Shown: positions 1 to 7,873 of the stretch, piece after piece
Layout of the letters: each line of letters opens with the position of its first letter
Position numbering within the stretch: the first letter of the stretch is position 1
Assembly (NCBI GenBank): GCA_026394265.1
Contig: JAPKYO010000010.1
Location: 1-25,690, forward strand
Source: Candidatus Bathyarchaeota archaeon
GTDB lineage: Archaea; Thermoproteota; Bathyarchaeia; TCS64
Reading direction: 5' to 3'
DNA length: 25,690 nt
Translations under genes and position numbers: made by a program
The notes under the pieces: model-generated
Told to the model about the DNA's origin: nothing
Database searches by the model: none
What the model saw: the letters and a program-made list of their open reading frames with translations, nothing else

Positions 1-537
1 GGACTCGCCGGGTTCTTCGTACCCAGCCTGAGCCCCGAGGTCTTCATAGAGGAGCAGATGGTGAAGGTCGTCGAGGGGCTACACGTCCCCGAGATATTCG
101 CCGCTGCCCACGTAGACTTCGCCGAGCCCGCCGTCGCGGCGGCGACGAAGATGACGGCCATCGCCTCGAGCGGTGCGGTCATCCTAGTCGGCGGCATAAT
201 TGCCTACCTGCTCTACATGGTTCGACGCTACAACGCATGGCAGATAATCAGCCACAGCTCCATCCTCAAGCCCATACACAGCTTCCTCTGGAACAGGTGG
301 TACATCAACGACCTCTACTACGCGGTCGGCGTCAACGGCTTCCTCGCCCTATGCAGGGGCATCAACAACACGTTCGAGGCCGCGATGCTCGGCATCAACG
401 ACTCCGCGCCGAGGGGCTTCACGGGGCTCTGGAACCAGGTGAAGAAGGTACAGACCGGCTACCTGAGCATGAATCTGCTCTACATCGCCGGGCTGCTTCT
501 GCTCCTGATCTTCCTCGTCCTCGTAAGGGGGGTGTGA
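1..537 (+). CDS. nuoL: NuoL/FpoL-type proton-pumping subunit, C-terminal part
   Basis: This is the 3' end of a complex I-like antiporter subunit, truncated by the window edge: the frame is open from base 1 and ends with TGA at 535-537. The visible protein has a hydrophobic helix (residues around GAVILVGGIIAYLLYMV), then the WNRWYINDLYY segment typical of NuoL/FpoL C-termini, an amphipathic stretch, and a last membrane helix (LLYIAGLLLLLIFLVLV). In the family this region carries the lateral helix along the membrane arm and the final anchoring helix. The next gene, nuoM, starts 4 bases after the stop, so the two are co-transcribed. The electron donor of the complex (NADH, F420H2 or ferredoxin) cannot be judged from this fragment. 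The assignment rests on the C-terminal motif and the partner gene. Confidence 0.88.
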   Translation, partial: GLAGFFVPSLSPEVFIEEQMVKVVEGLHVPEIFAAAHVDFAEPAVAAATKMTAIASSGAVILVGGIIAYLLYMVRRYNAWQIISHSSILKPIHSFLWNRWYINDLYYAVGVNGFLALCRGINNTFEAAMLGINDSAPRGFTGLWNQVKKVQTGYLSMNLLYIAGLLLLLIFLVLVRGV

Positions 538-541
538 TGAC

Positions 542-2044
542 ATGGTAATGCAATATAGTCTGATCTTGGCACTCGCGATACCTCTGCTGGCGGTAGCTGT
601 AACCTACTTCGCCGGCAAGATGATGGGCAAGAACGTCGGCTGGCTAGTCGCTGCGTCCCTGGTCGTCTCGCTCGCACTCCTCGCAGGGGTGGCGCTCGGG
701 ATCACGGACGGTGGCGCGTACCGGGAGGTCTACTCTTGGGCGCCGCAGGTCGGCCTCGGCTTCACCCTGCTCGCGGACGGGCTCAGCATCTGGGTCCTCC
801 TGACCATCAACATACTCTGCCTAGCCATAACCGTCTACAGCATGCCCTACATGGAGCACAGGTTCCACGAGTGGGAGCACGAGACACACGAGACTAAGGG
901 CCCAGAAGCCTTCGGCAGCTACTTCGCACTATACCTGCTCTACACCGTCGGCATGCTCGGCACCGTGATGTCGACGAACCTCATACAGTTCTACGTCTTC
1001 TACGAACTGATGCTCATCCCATCCTGGCTGCTGATCAACAACTACGGCTACGGTGACCGTGAGAAGATTGGCATGATCTACTTCATGTGGACGACGCTGG
1101 GCGCAGTCATACTTCTCGCTGGCATACTCGCCGCCTACGCCATAACGGGCAGCTTCGAGATAAGCAGCCTGACACGGCTCGTGGGCGTCAGCAACGCCGC
1201 GTGGATAGCGGGCGCGATGCTCTTCGCCTTCTTCACCAAGATGGCGGTCTTCGGCCTGCACACGTGGTTGCCCTTCGCACACGCAGAGGCGCCAACCCCA
1301 ATCTCGGCTCTGCTGAGCCCCGCGATGATCGGCATAGGAGCCTACGCGGCCCTCCGCCTCGTCATCATACCCATGACCCCCGTATTCCAGACCTTCAGCT
1401 GGGTCTTCACACTCTGGGCGCTGGTCACGATGATATACGGCGGAATGATGGCGCTGACGCAGGACGACATAAAGCGGTTCCTCGCATACAGTAGCATAAG
1501 CCAGATGGGCTACATCTTCCTCGGCCTGGCGAGCGTCACCCCCAACGGTGAGGTCGGCGCCATGTTCCACTACGTCAGCCACGGCTTCGGCAAGGCCATA
1601 CTCTTCCTCGTCGCCGGCGTACTCATCAGCCAGACGGGCACCCGGAGCATCAAGAAGATGGGCGGACTCGCCGACAAGATGCCGTGGACCGCCGTGATGG
1701 CGCTCATAGGCTTCCTCACAATCGGAGGCGTGCCGCCGACGATGGGCTTCATGAGCAAGTTCTTCATCTTCGCGGGTGTCTTCAACAACGGGTTGGCGAC
1801 GCCCGAGCTGGTGTGGGCGGGGGTCGTCGGGATCATAATGACGATCCTGACCATCGGCTACGGCATGTGGATGATCCGCAGGGTCTTCTACGGCCCGCTC
1901 CCGGAGCACCTGAAGCAGGTGAAGGAGGCGCCCATGACGATGCTGCTACCCATAGTGGTGTTCGCGGTGCTCGTCATCGTCCTCGGCATCTGGCCGACGC
2001 TGATAACCGGCTACCTCTCCCCATTCTTCGCAGCGGGCGTCTAA
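542..2044 (+). CDS. nuoM: NuoM/FpoM-type proton-pumping subunit of a complex I-like enzyme
   Basis: This 500-residue polytopic membrane protein couples quinone or methanophenazine reduction to ion translocation. Hallmarks of the Proton_antipo_M family are clear: the helix with E155 (FYELMLIPSW), K233 in FFTKMAVFGLHTWLPFAHAE followed by APTPISALLS, and the IKRFLAYSSISQMGY segment. E155 and K233 match the essential Glu and Lys of the NuoM proton channel. Length and about 14 hydrophobic segments fit the family. A His/Glu-rich loop (HRFHEWEHETHETK) precedes the helix with E155. The ATG start follows a GGGGGGTGTGATGAC stretch that can act as ribosome-binding site. No nuoN follows: the strand is empty for almost 700 bases, so subunit N must lie upstream or elsewhere. 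Confidence 0.95.
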   Translation: MVMQYSLILALAIPLLAVAVTYFAGKMMGKNVGWLVAASLVVSLALLAGVALGITDGGAYREVYSWAPQVGLGFTLLADGLSIWVLLTINILCLAITVYSMPYMEHRFHEWEHETHETKGPEAFGSYFALYLLYTVGMLGTVMSTNLIQFYVFYELMLIPSWLLINNYGYGDREKIGMIYFMWTTLGAVILLAGILAAYAITGSFEISSLTRLVGVSNAAWIAGAMLFAFFTKMAVFGLHTWLPFAHAEAPTPISALLSPAMIGIGAYAALRLVIIPMTPVFQTFSWVFTLWALVTMIYGGMMALTQDDIKRFLAYSSISQMGYIFLGLASVTPNGEVGAMFHYVSHGFGKAILFLVAGVLISQTGTRSIKKMGGLADKMPWTAVMALIGFLTIGGVPPTMGFMSKFFIFAGVFNNGLATPELVWAGVVGIIMTILTIGYGMWMIRRVFYGPLPEHLKQVKEAPMTMLLPIVVFAVLVIVLGIWPTLITGYLSPFFAAGV

Positions 2045-2056
2045 ACGTCCCTAACC

Positions 2057-2066
2057 CTTTTTTCAA
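2057..2066 (+). terminator. T-run terminator after nuoM
   Basis: A CCC-TTTTTT run lies about 14 bases after the nuoM stop with no gene following on this strand for over 600 bases. Oligo-T tracts are the usual intrinsic termination signal in archaea. No strong hairpin precedes it. Inferred from position and composition only. Confidence 0.4.
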
Positions 2067-2120
2067 TTCCCCGCCACTAGAGGCTATCATGCCTCACAAC
2101 GATGGTAGCATTTTCAAAAA

Positions 2121-2464
2121 AAGGGGGGAGGGGGGTACCCCAGAACAAACTAGAAAACAGCTTTACTGCCTGAAAGAAGCTAGAAAACGACGCCGTTCAA
2201 GATCAAAACTGTACGAAAATGCGCATAAAGTGACGTAAAAATGCGTGAAATGTCACTCAAAGTGATGAATTTCTGACACGTAACCATCTCAAACATAGCC
2301 GTTATACGCGTAATTCAGCCGGTTTCCTGCTTACACGGTGGACCCCCATCCAACGAAAGGGGGGGTAGACAAATATCCACGAAAATCCGTCACCCCGTCC
2401 AAAGGAGCCATAGAAGCGCTCCGACGGTGTGCCGATCTAAGCAAAAGGAGCACACATTCCCTAC
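2121..2464 (+). repeat. Structured intergenic repeat, copy 1 (full length)
   Basis: This non-coding stretch matches the reverse complement of 17159-17518 over most of its length. It begins with A7-G6-A-G6, continues with GAAAGAAGCTAGAAAAC and AGATCAAAACTGTAC (2200-2214, exact in the other copy), and ends with GATCTAAGCAAAAGGAGC (2434-2451, 18 nt exact in the other copy) followed by ATTCCCTACC. Two hairpins are visible: CCCCC 2343-2347 with the G-run 2359-2365, and GGAGC 2404-2408 with GCTCC 2418-2422. No conserved reading frame is seen between copies. It sits about 75 bases after the nuoM stop in sense orientation. It may be a structured RNA, a 3' UTR element or a non-autonomous mobile repeat. 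Confidence 0.8.
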
Positions 2465-2690
2465 CCCGCTAAACACCGCCACACCTCCGCCGTCCTCCGC
2501 CGCCCAAGGGTCCTGAAAAACACGCCGAAACAAAAAACAAGCCCAAACGACCGGAATCGCGACGGCGGCGGAGGAGGAAACAGGAAACCACATGCACGCG
2601 CCACCCTAACCAACTGCACCTCCATATACAAACCAAAAACAACAAAACACCCCCACACGACCCAAATCGCAGCCCCCGCCAACCCGAGAT
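2465..2690. other. A/C-rich gene-free spacer with a long inverted repeat
   Basis: Between the repeat and the ATPase promoter the + strand is strongly A/C-biased and carries no convincing gene. It contains a 12-bp perfect inverted repeat, TCCTCCGCCGCC at 2493-2504 and GGCGGCGGAGGA at 2564-2575, with a 59-base loop. Minus-strand ORFs here are rich in W, F, V and G only because of base composition. Confidence 0.5.
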
Positions 2691-2691
2691 T

Positions 2692-2709
2692 ACATAAGTT
2701 TTTTTAATG
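2692..2709 (+). promoter_or_regulatory. Promoter of the ATP synthase operon
   Basis: ACATAAGTTTTTTTAATG is the only AT-rich block before the operon. Its centre lies about 29 bases upstream of the atpF ATG at 2733, the spacing expected of an archaeal TATA box serving a leaderless or very short-leader mRNA. An AGG lies 4 bases before the ATG. Confidence 0.55.
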
Positions 2710-2732
2710 CAAACAGGGTCACCAATTAGGAA

Positions 2733-3050
2733 ATGAGCGTCGCTGTCATCGGGCCCTCATCCTTCATCACCTGCTTCCAACTAATCGGAGCCGAGGGATA
2801 CAACTGCGTCAACGGCGAGGAAACCGCCTCGACCCTAAGCCGCCTCGTGGACGAGAAGAAGTACAAGCTCATAATCTTCCCCGAGCGCTTCGCCGCAGAG
2901 ACCCTACCCGTAAGGGAGCAGGTCCTAAAGAGGGGCGCCATCTCGCCCGTCTTCGCACTGGTGCCAGACTTCACCATGCAGACAGGCGACAGGATGCAGG
3001 AGCTACAGGCAGTCATATCGCTTGCAATAGGAACAAAGCTGGAGTTGTAA
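2733..3050 (+). CDS. atpF: A-type ATP synthase subunit F
   Basis: This 105-residue soluble subunit belongs to the central rotor stalk and binds subunits D and B. The Rossmann-like pattern of the family is visible: an N-terminal strand MSVAVIGPSSFITCFQLIGA, a middle strand YKLIIFPERFA, and a strand-turn SPVFALVPDF. The length matches archaeal subunit F (about 100 residues). It is the first gene of the F-H-E-A-B-D-C operon, and its stop is 2 bases from the start of the next gene. The ATG start lies about 25-30 bases downstream of the promoter, which supports this start. Opening the operon with F differs from the H-I-K-E-C-F-A-B-D order common in euryarchaea. Confidence 0.92.
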   Translation: MSVAVIGPSSFITCFQLIGAEGYNCVNGEETASTLSRLVDEKKYKLIIFPERFAAETLPVREQVLKRGAISPVFALVPDFTMQTGDRMQELQAVISLAIGTKLEL

Positions 3051-3052
3051 AC

Positions 3053-3382
3053 ATGGAAGTCAAAAAGATCCTGTCCGTCGGCAAAAGGCTCCAAATCATC
3101 CTCGAAGAGGCCGAGAAGGAGTCCCAGCAGAAGCTCGGGGACGCAAAGCGCCGCTCCGAAGAGATGGTAAACAAGGCGAAGACAGAGGCCGAGGAGAAGA
3201 AGTCCAAGGCCCAGCGCGGCGCAGGAATCGACGACCTCGTCAAGGCCGAGGAGAACCACGCCAAGAAGGATGCCGAGAAGATTAAGGCCCAATACCAACA
3301 GAAGATCGAGGCGATCAAGAAGCTCCCCAAGAAGAAGAGGGACCACAGCATTGACCTCGTCGTAAAGGAGGTCCTCCCATGA
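3053..3382 (+). CDS. ahaH: A-type ATP synthase peripheral stalk subunit H (AhaH/G-like)
   Basis: This 109-residue protein is almost entirely charged and helical, with heptad-like runs of Lys, Glu and Ala (residues about 10-90, for example EEAEKESQQKLGDAKRRSEE). Subunit H pairs with subunit E as a right-handed coiled coil to form the peripheral stalk that keeps the A3B3 head from rotating. Position between F and E and the usual length (about 105) support this. The C-terminus (DHSIDLVVKEVLP) resembles the conserved end of the family. It overlaps atpE by 4 bases (ATGA), suggesting translational coupling. The sequence is low in complexity, so the call leans on context. Confidence 0.82.
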   Translation: MEVKKILSVGKRLQIILEEAEKESQQKLGDAKRRSEEMVNKAKTEAEEKKSKAQRGAGIDDLVKAEENHAKKDAEKIKAQYQQKIEAIKKLPKKKRDHSIDLVVKEVLP

Positions 3383-4020
3383 GTCAACAGAGTAGCCTAG
3401 ACCTCGAATCCAAGCTCATAGAGCGCACCATGGCGCAGCGCGACGAGATGATCGCCAAGGCGGACGCCGAGTCAAAGACACTCATCGACAACGCCGAGAA
3501 GGAGTCCCAGCGCCTCAAATCCGAGGCCGACCGCCAGATACTCAACATCGTCGCAAGCGTCCTACGCGGCGTACGCGACAGAATCGTCGGCGGAGTCGAA
3601 CTCGACAGCCGCAAACAACTCATGGTCGCACGCGAAGAGACACTCCAGCAGATCTACCAAGACGCAGAGAAGAAACTCCAGGAACTCACCGCAGACAAGA
3701 AGGAGTACCACGAGACACTCATCAAACTCATCGCCGAGGCCGTCAAGGCGATAGGCGGAGAAGACTTCATCATATCCGCCAACGACGCCGACCTCACCGA
3801 CCTCAAGAAGGGACACAAGAAACTCGAAACCGACATCCAAAAGATGGTCGGCGCCAAAGTCACACTCAAACTCGACGACACCCCCATCTCAGCCATCGGC
3901 GGAGTCGTCGTAAAGAACATCGAGGGCACAAAGGTATACCACAACACCCTCGAAGGCAGAATAAAGAAGGCAACCCCCAAGCTCAACATCGAGCTAACCA
4001 AGATACTGGAGGCCGACTAA
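3379..4020 (+). CDS. atpE: A-type ATP synthase peripheral stalk subunit E
   Basis: This 213-residue protein has a long N-terminal helix (residues about 1-100, rich in Lys, Glu and Ala) and a C-terminal alpha/beta head. The head carries the family signature ISAIGGVVVKNIEGTKVYHN, which resembles the G-G-V-V and N-T-L-E-R pattern of vATP-synt_E. Subunit E caps the peripheral stalk and contacts subunit B at the top of the head. The start codon sits inside the end of the preceding H gene (ATGA overlap); its stop is 2 bases before atpA. The length is normal for archaea (about 200). Confidence 0.93.
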   Translation: MSQQSSLDLESKLIERTMAQRDEMIAKADAESKTLIDNAEKESQRLKSEADRQILNIVASVLRGVRDRIVGGVELDSRKQLMVAREETLQQIYQDAEKKLQELTADKKEYHETLIKLIAEAVKAIGGEDFIISANDADLTDLKKGHKKLETDIQKMVGAKVTLKLDDTPISAIGGVVVKNIEGTKVYHNTLEGRIKKATPKLNIELTKILEAD

Positions 4021-4022
4021 GA

Positions 4023-5783
4023 ATGGGAATCATAGGCACAATCGAACGAATCAACGGCTCACTCATCAGGGCAACATTCACCGAAGCCCCCAAGATCGGT
4101 GACCTAGTCGAGGTCGGAAACCTCAAACTCATGGGCGAGATCGTCCGCCTCGACGGACAGACCGCCTTCTGCCAATGCTACGAGATCACAGACGGCATCC
4201 GCCCCGGCGAACCCGTAAACGACACCGGCGAGCCCCTCATGGCCGAACTCGGCCCAGGCATCATGGGCGCCATCATGGACGGCGTCGAACGCAGCGAGAC
4301 CGAGCTCTGGAACAGGACCGGACCATTCGTCAGCAGGGGAACAAACGTCCCGCCGCTCGACCGGAGCAAGAAGTGGGAGTTCGTCCCCACCGTCAAGAAG
4401 GGCGACAAGGTAGGACCCGGCGACTTCATAGGCAACGTCCAGGAGACGAAGAGCTTCGTCCACAAGATCATGGTCCCACCCAACATGAGCGGCACAATCA
4501 AGAGCATCCACAAGGGCGAGTTCACCGTCGAAGACACCGTCGGCGAGCTAGAGACACCCACTGGGGTCAAGGAGCTCAAGCTCATGCAGAAGTGGCCAGT
4601 ACGCAGGCCAAGACCCGTCAAGCAGAGGCTCCCACTCAGCGTGCCCCTCATCACGGGTCAGCGCGTCATCGACACATTCTTCCCATGCGCCAAAGGCGGC
4701 GCAGCCGCCATCCCCGGCGGATTCGGAACCGGAAAGACCGTCACACTCCAACAGATCAGCAAGTGGAGCGACGCGGACATCATCATACTCATCGGCTGCG
4801 GAGAACGCGGCAACGAGATGGCCGACGTAGTCGCCCACTTCCCCTTCATAAAGGACCCAAGAAGCGGCCGCAACCTCATCGAGAGAACCGTCATCGTCGC
4901 CAACGTCAGCAACATGCCAGTCTCAGCCCGAGAAGCCTCAATCTACATGGGCGTAACCCTCGGCGAGTACTTCCGCGACATGGGCTACGACGTAGCCGTC
5001 ATGGCCGACTCCACCTCAAGGTGGGCCGAGGCACTACGTGACATCTCCGGTCGCCTAGGTGAGATCCCCGCAGAGGCAGGCTTCCCCGCATACCTCCCGG
5101 ACAGGATCGCCGAGCTCTACGAACGCGCGGGACGCGCAATCGTCCTCGGCTCCCAGGAGCGCCTGGGAAGCGTCACGATGCTCGGAGCAGTCTCGCCCCC
5201 CGGCGGAGACTTCAGCGAGCCAGTCACAACATACACGCTCCGCTTCATCGGAACATTCTGGGCACTCGACAGCGCACTCGCACAGCGCCGCCACTTCCCC
5301 GCCATCAACTGGCTGAGAAGCTTCACACGCTACCTCGAAATCTCCGCCGAGTGGTGGAGCCAGTACGACAAGGACTGGCTCAGCAACCGCGCCAAGGCCA
5401 TGAGCATACTAGAGGAGGCGGCCGAGATCGAGGAGACCGCCAGAATCATCGGCGAGAAGGCCCTCCCCGACGACCAGCGCCTAGTGCTGCTCATCGCGGA
5501 GCTACTCCGCGAGGGCTTCCTCGTCCAGGCCGCGTACCACGAGATCGACACCTACTGCGACGCCGAGAAACAGACGAAGCTCCTACGCATCATCGTCGAG
5601 TTCAACAACATGGTCGAGGGGCTCGTCAACCAGAGCGTCCCAATCGAGAAGGTGCGCGAGCTACCCATAGTCACCGAGATCATGAGGCTCAAGGAGCGCA
5701 AGGGAAGCGAGCCCATAGACCTCGCAAAGCAGGAGATGGTAAAGCAGGTCGGCGAACTCGCCAAGACCTACGGGGTGAGCTAA
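4023..5783 (+). CDS. atpA: A-type ATP synthase catalytic subunit A
   Basis: This 586-residue catalytic subunit hydrolyses or makes ATP in the A3B3 head. In order: beta-barrel (1-70), the non-homologous region (about 110-200, with [18 protein letters not shown]), the P-loop GGFGTGKT at 232-239, GERGNE, the Walker B/switch region [16 protein letters not shown], and the C-terminal helical domain. Length is normal and there is no intein in the P-loop, where some archaea carry one. The P-loop departs from the usual archaeal GPFGSGKT: Pro is replaced by Gly and Ser by Thr. K238 and T239 are intact, so activity is expected. Gaps to both neighbours are 1-2 bases. Confidence 0.97.
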   Translation: MGIIGTIERINGSLIRATFTEAPKIGDLVEVGNLKLMGEIVRLDGQTAFCQCYEITDGIRPGEPVNDTGEPLMAELGPGIMGAIMDGVERSETELWNRTGPFVSRGTNVPPLDRSKKWEFVPTVKKGDKVGPGDFIGNVQETKSFVHKIMVPPNMSGTIKSIHKGEFTVEDTVGELETPTGVKELKLMQKWPVRRPRPVKQRLPLSVPLITGQRVIDTFFPCAKGGAAAIPGGFGTGKTVTLQQISKWSDADIIILIGCGERGNEMADVVAHFPFIKDPRSGRNLIERTVIVANVSNMPVSAREASIYMGVTLGEYFRDMGYDVAVMADSTSRWAEALRDISGRLGEIPAEAGFPAYLPDRIAELYERAGRAIVLGSQERLGSVTMLGAVSPPGGDFSEPVTTYTLRFIGTFWALDSALAQRRHFPAINWLRSFTRYLEISAEWWSQYDKDWLSNRAKAMSILEEAAEIEETARIIGEKALPDDQRLVLLIAELLREGFLVQAAYHEIDTYCDAEKQTKLLRIIVEFNNMVEGLVNQSVPIEKVRELPIVTEIMRLKERKGSEPIDLAKQEMVKQVGELAKTYGVS

Positions 5784-5784
5784 G

Positions 5785-7182
5785 ATGGCAGAACAAGCAG
5801 GACTAGTATACAAGACCGTAAAGGAGATCCGCGGCCCCATCCTCTTCGTCGAGAACGTCAAGGGCATAAGCTACAACGAGATCGTCCGCATACGCACCGA
5901 GTCGGGCTACGAGGTCTCGGGCAGCGTCCTGGAGGTATCCAAGGACTGGGCGATGGTCCAGTGCTTCGGAAACACCTCGGGAATGGACCTAAAAGTCGGC
6001 GTCAGATTCACGGGCGAGACCCAGAAGATTCCCGTCACCAACGACCTGATCGGAAGGGTCTTCAGCGGCAGCTTCGTCCCACGCGACGGAATGCCCGCCC
6101 CGCTTAGCGACGACGTCCGAGACGTCAACGGCGGAACAATCAACCCCGCCGCACGCGCCGTCCCAAGCGACTTCGTCCAGACCGGCATGAGCAGCATCGA
6201 CGGCATGAACAGCCTCGTCAGGGGTCAGAAACTCCCCATCTTCAGCGAGTCCGGCCTGCACCACAACATGCTCGCCGCCCAGATCGCAAGGCAGGCGACG
6301 ATCCCCGGTAAGGAGAGCGACTTCGCCATCGTCTTCGGCGCCATGGGCATCAAGAACGAGGAGGCAGACTTCTTCCGTAAAGAGTTCGAGGAGACGGGCG
6401 CCCTGAACAAGAGTGTACTCGTCCTCAACCTCGCGGACGACCCGTCGATCGAGCGCCTGGTCACGCCCCGCATCGCGCAGACCATCGCCGAGTACCTCGC
6501 CTTCGACATGGGTATGCACGTCCTCACCATCCTCACCGACATGACCAACTACGCCGAGGCGCTACGCAGCATCAGCATCGCCAGGGAGGAGATCCCCACC
6601 CGAAAGGGCTACCCCGGCTACCTATACAGCGACCTCGCCACCATCTACGAGCGCGCCGGAATCATCACCGGCAAGAAGGGCTCGGTCACCCTGATGCCAA
6701 TCCTCTCCATGCCCGCAGGCGACATCACCCACCCAGTACCAGACCTCACAGGCTACATCACCGAGGGCCAACTAATCATCCAACGTGAACTCTCCCTCAA
6801 GGGACTCTACCCCGCCATGAATGTCCTCCCAAGTCTCAGCAGGCTCATGAAGGACGGCATCGGCGCAAAGACGACCCGCAAGGACCACCAGGACGTCTCA
6901 AACCAGCTCTACATGGCGTACGCCGAGGGCACACGCGCACGCGGCCTCGTCCGCATCGTCGGAACCGTTGGCCTCAGCGAGCGCGAGCGCAAGTGGCTTG
7001 AGTTCGCAGACGCCTTCGAGACCAAGTTCGTAAACCAGGGCCGCTACGAGAACAGGACCATCGAGCAGACCCTCGACCTAGCGTGGGACCTACTGGCCAT
7101 GCTGCCCGAGGAGAACCTGATCAGGGTCCGCGAGTCCTACATCAAGGAGTACCACCCGAAGTACCGTAAGAGAGAGAACTAG
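5785..7182 (+). CDS. atpB: A-type ATP synthase regulatory subunit B
   Basis: This 465-residue non-catalytic nucleotide-binding subunit alternates with A in the head. As expected for the family it lacks a Walker A lysine: the equivalent segment reads [20 protein letters not shown]. Other family motifs are present: [45 protein letters not shown] and [20 protein letters not shown]. The usual GLP in the P-loop-equivalent region is GLH here, a small deviation. The start is the ATG one base after the atpA stop; length agrees with the family (about 460). Confidence 0.97.
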   Translation: MAEQAGLVYKTVKEIRGPILFVENVKGISYNEIVRIRTESGYEVSGSVLEVSKDWAMVQCFGNTSGMDLKVGVRFTGETQKIPVTNDLIGRVFSGSFVPRDGMPAPLSDDVRDVNGGTINPAARAVPSDFVQTGMSSIDGMNSLVRGQKLPIFSESGLHHNMLAAQIARQATIPGKESDFAIVFGAMGIKNEEADFFRKEFEETGALNKSVLVLNLADDPSIERLVTPRIAQTIAEYLAFDMGMHVLTILTDMTNYAEALRSISIAREEIPTRKGYPGYLYSDLATIYERAGIITGKKGSVTLMPILSMPAGDITHPVPDLTGYITEGQLIIQRELSLKGLYPAMNVLPSLSRLMKDGIGAKTTRKDHQDVSNQLYMAYAEGTRARGLVRIVGTVGLSERERKWLEFADAFETKFVNQGRYENRTIEQTLDLAWDLLAMLPEENLIRVRESYIKEYHPKYRKREN

Positions 7183-7184
7183 CC

Positions 7185-7802
7185 TTGTCCTCTACTAGCG
7201 GAGTCCGGCCCACAAAGGGCTACCTCATGGAGATGCAGAGACGCATCATCTTCATAGAGCGGGGCACCGAGTTCCTCAAGCTCAAGAGGGACCACCTCGC
7301 CAAGGAGCTAAGCGAATCCATAGAGGTACTCAGGGGGAGGAGGAGGCTGCTACTCGAGAGCCTCGGGGAAGCCTACAAGGCGGTGCAGGCGGCGTACCTC
7401 AGCCTCGGCCCCACGGAGGTCGAGAGCCAGGCTGCTAGCATACGCAGCACGCTAGATATCGACCTCCTGCCGAAGAGCGTCATGGGGGTCCAGTACCCAT
7501 ACATAAAGATCCTCAGCAGGCCCAAAGTTGAGGGAGAACTCGACATCACCCTCAGCTACGCCTCAGACAAAATCTTCTCCATACTCGAGGAGATAATCAG
7601 GCTCGCCGAGTTCGAGAGCCGCGTCGAGCGCATCGCCGACGAACTCGGGAGGACCAACCGGAAGGTGAACGCCCTCGAGAACACGGTGATACCCGACATG
7701 AAGGCGGTCATCAAGTTCATACAGGATAAGCTCGACGAGGAGCAGATGGAGGACCTCGTCCGAATCAAGCTAATTGGGGGTGCGTTGGCATCGGAAAGGT
7801 AA
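7185..7802 (+). CDS. atpD: A-type ATP synthase central stalk subunit D
   Basis: This 205-residue subunit forms the long coiled coil of the rotor that runs through the A3B3 head. The N-terminal family pattern VRPTKGYLMEMQRRIIFIERG...LKLKRDHL and the C-terminal helix FESRVERIADELGRTNRKVNALENTVIPDMKAVIKFI are both clear; the latter holds the conserved R-R-V-N-A-L-E motif. The start is TTG at 7185, chosen because it lies 2 bases after the atpB stop and directly precedes the conserved N-terminus; no ATG is available. The end overlaps the conserved N-terminal coding sequence of atpC. Confidence 0.95.
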   Translation: MSSTSGVRPTKGYLMEMQRRIIFIERGTEFLKLKRDHLAKELSESIEVLRGRRRLLLESLGEAYKAVQAAYLSLGPTEVESQAASIRSTLDIDLLPKSVMGVQYPYIKILSRPKVEGELDITLSYASDKIFSILEEIIRLAEFESRVERIADELGRTNRKVNALENTVIPDMKAVIKFIQDKLDEEQMEDLVRIKLIGGALASER

Positions 7803-7873
7803 AGACGGGCTCCCTCACCTACGCGGTTGTCAGGAGCCACGCCCTCATAGCTGACCTTCTGACGGCGAACCAG

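Noticed and set aside
2094..2238. Continuation of a 184-codon + strand frame from inside nuoM into the repeat
   Set aside because: Its first part is an out-of-frame shadow of nuoM with Arg/Asp-rich random composition; no start or family supports it.
2461..2682. 73-codon minus-strand ORF with a hydrophobic N-terminus in the ATPase upstream spacer
   Set aside because: It starts at TTG without ribosome-binding site, and its W/F/V/G-rich make-up is explained by the G/T bias of that strand.
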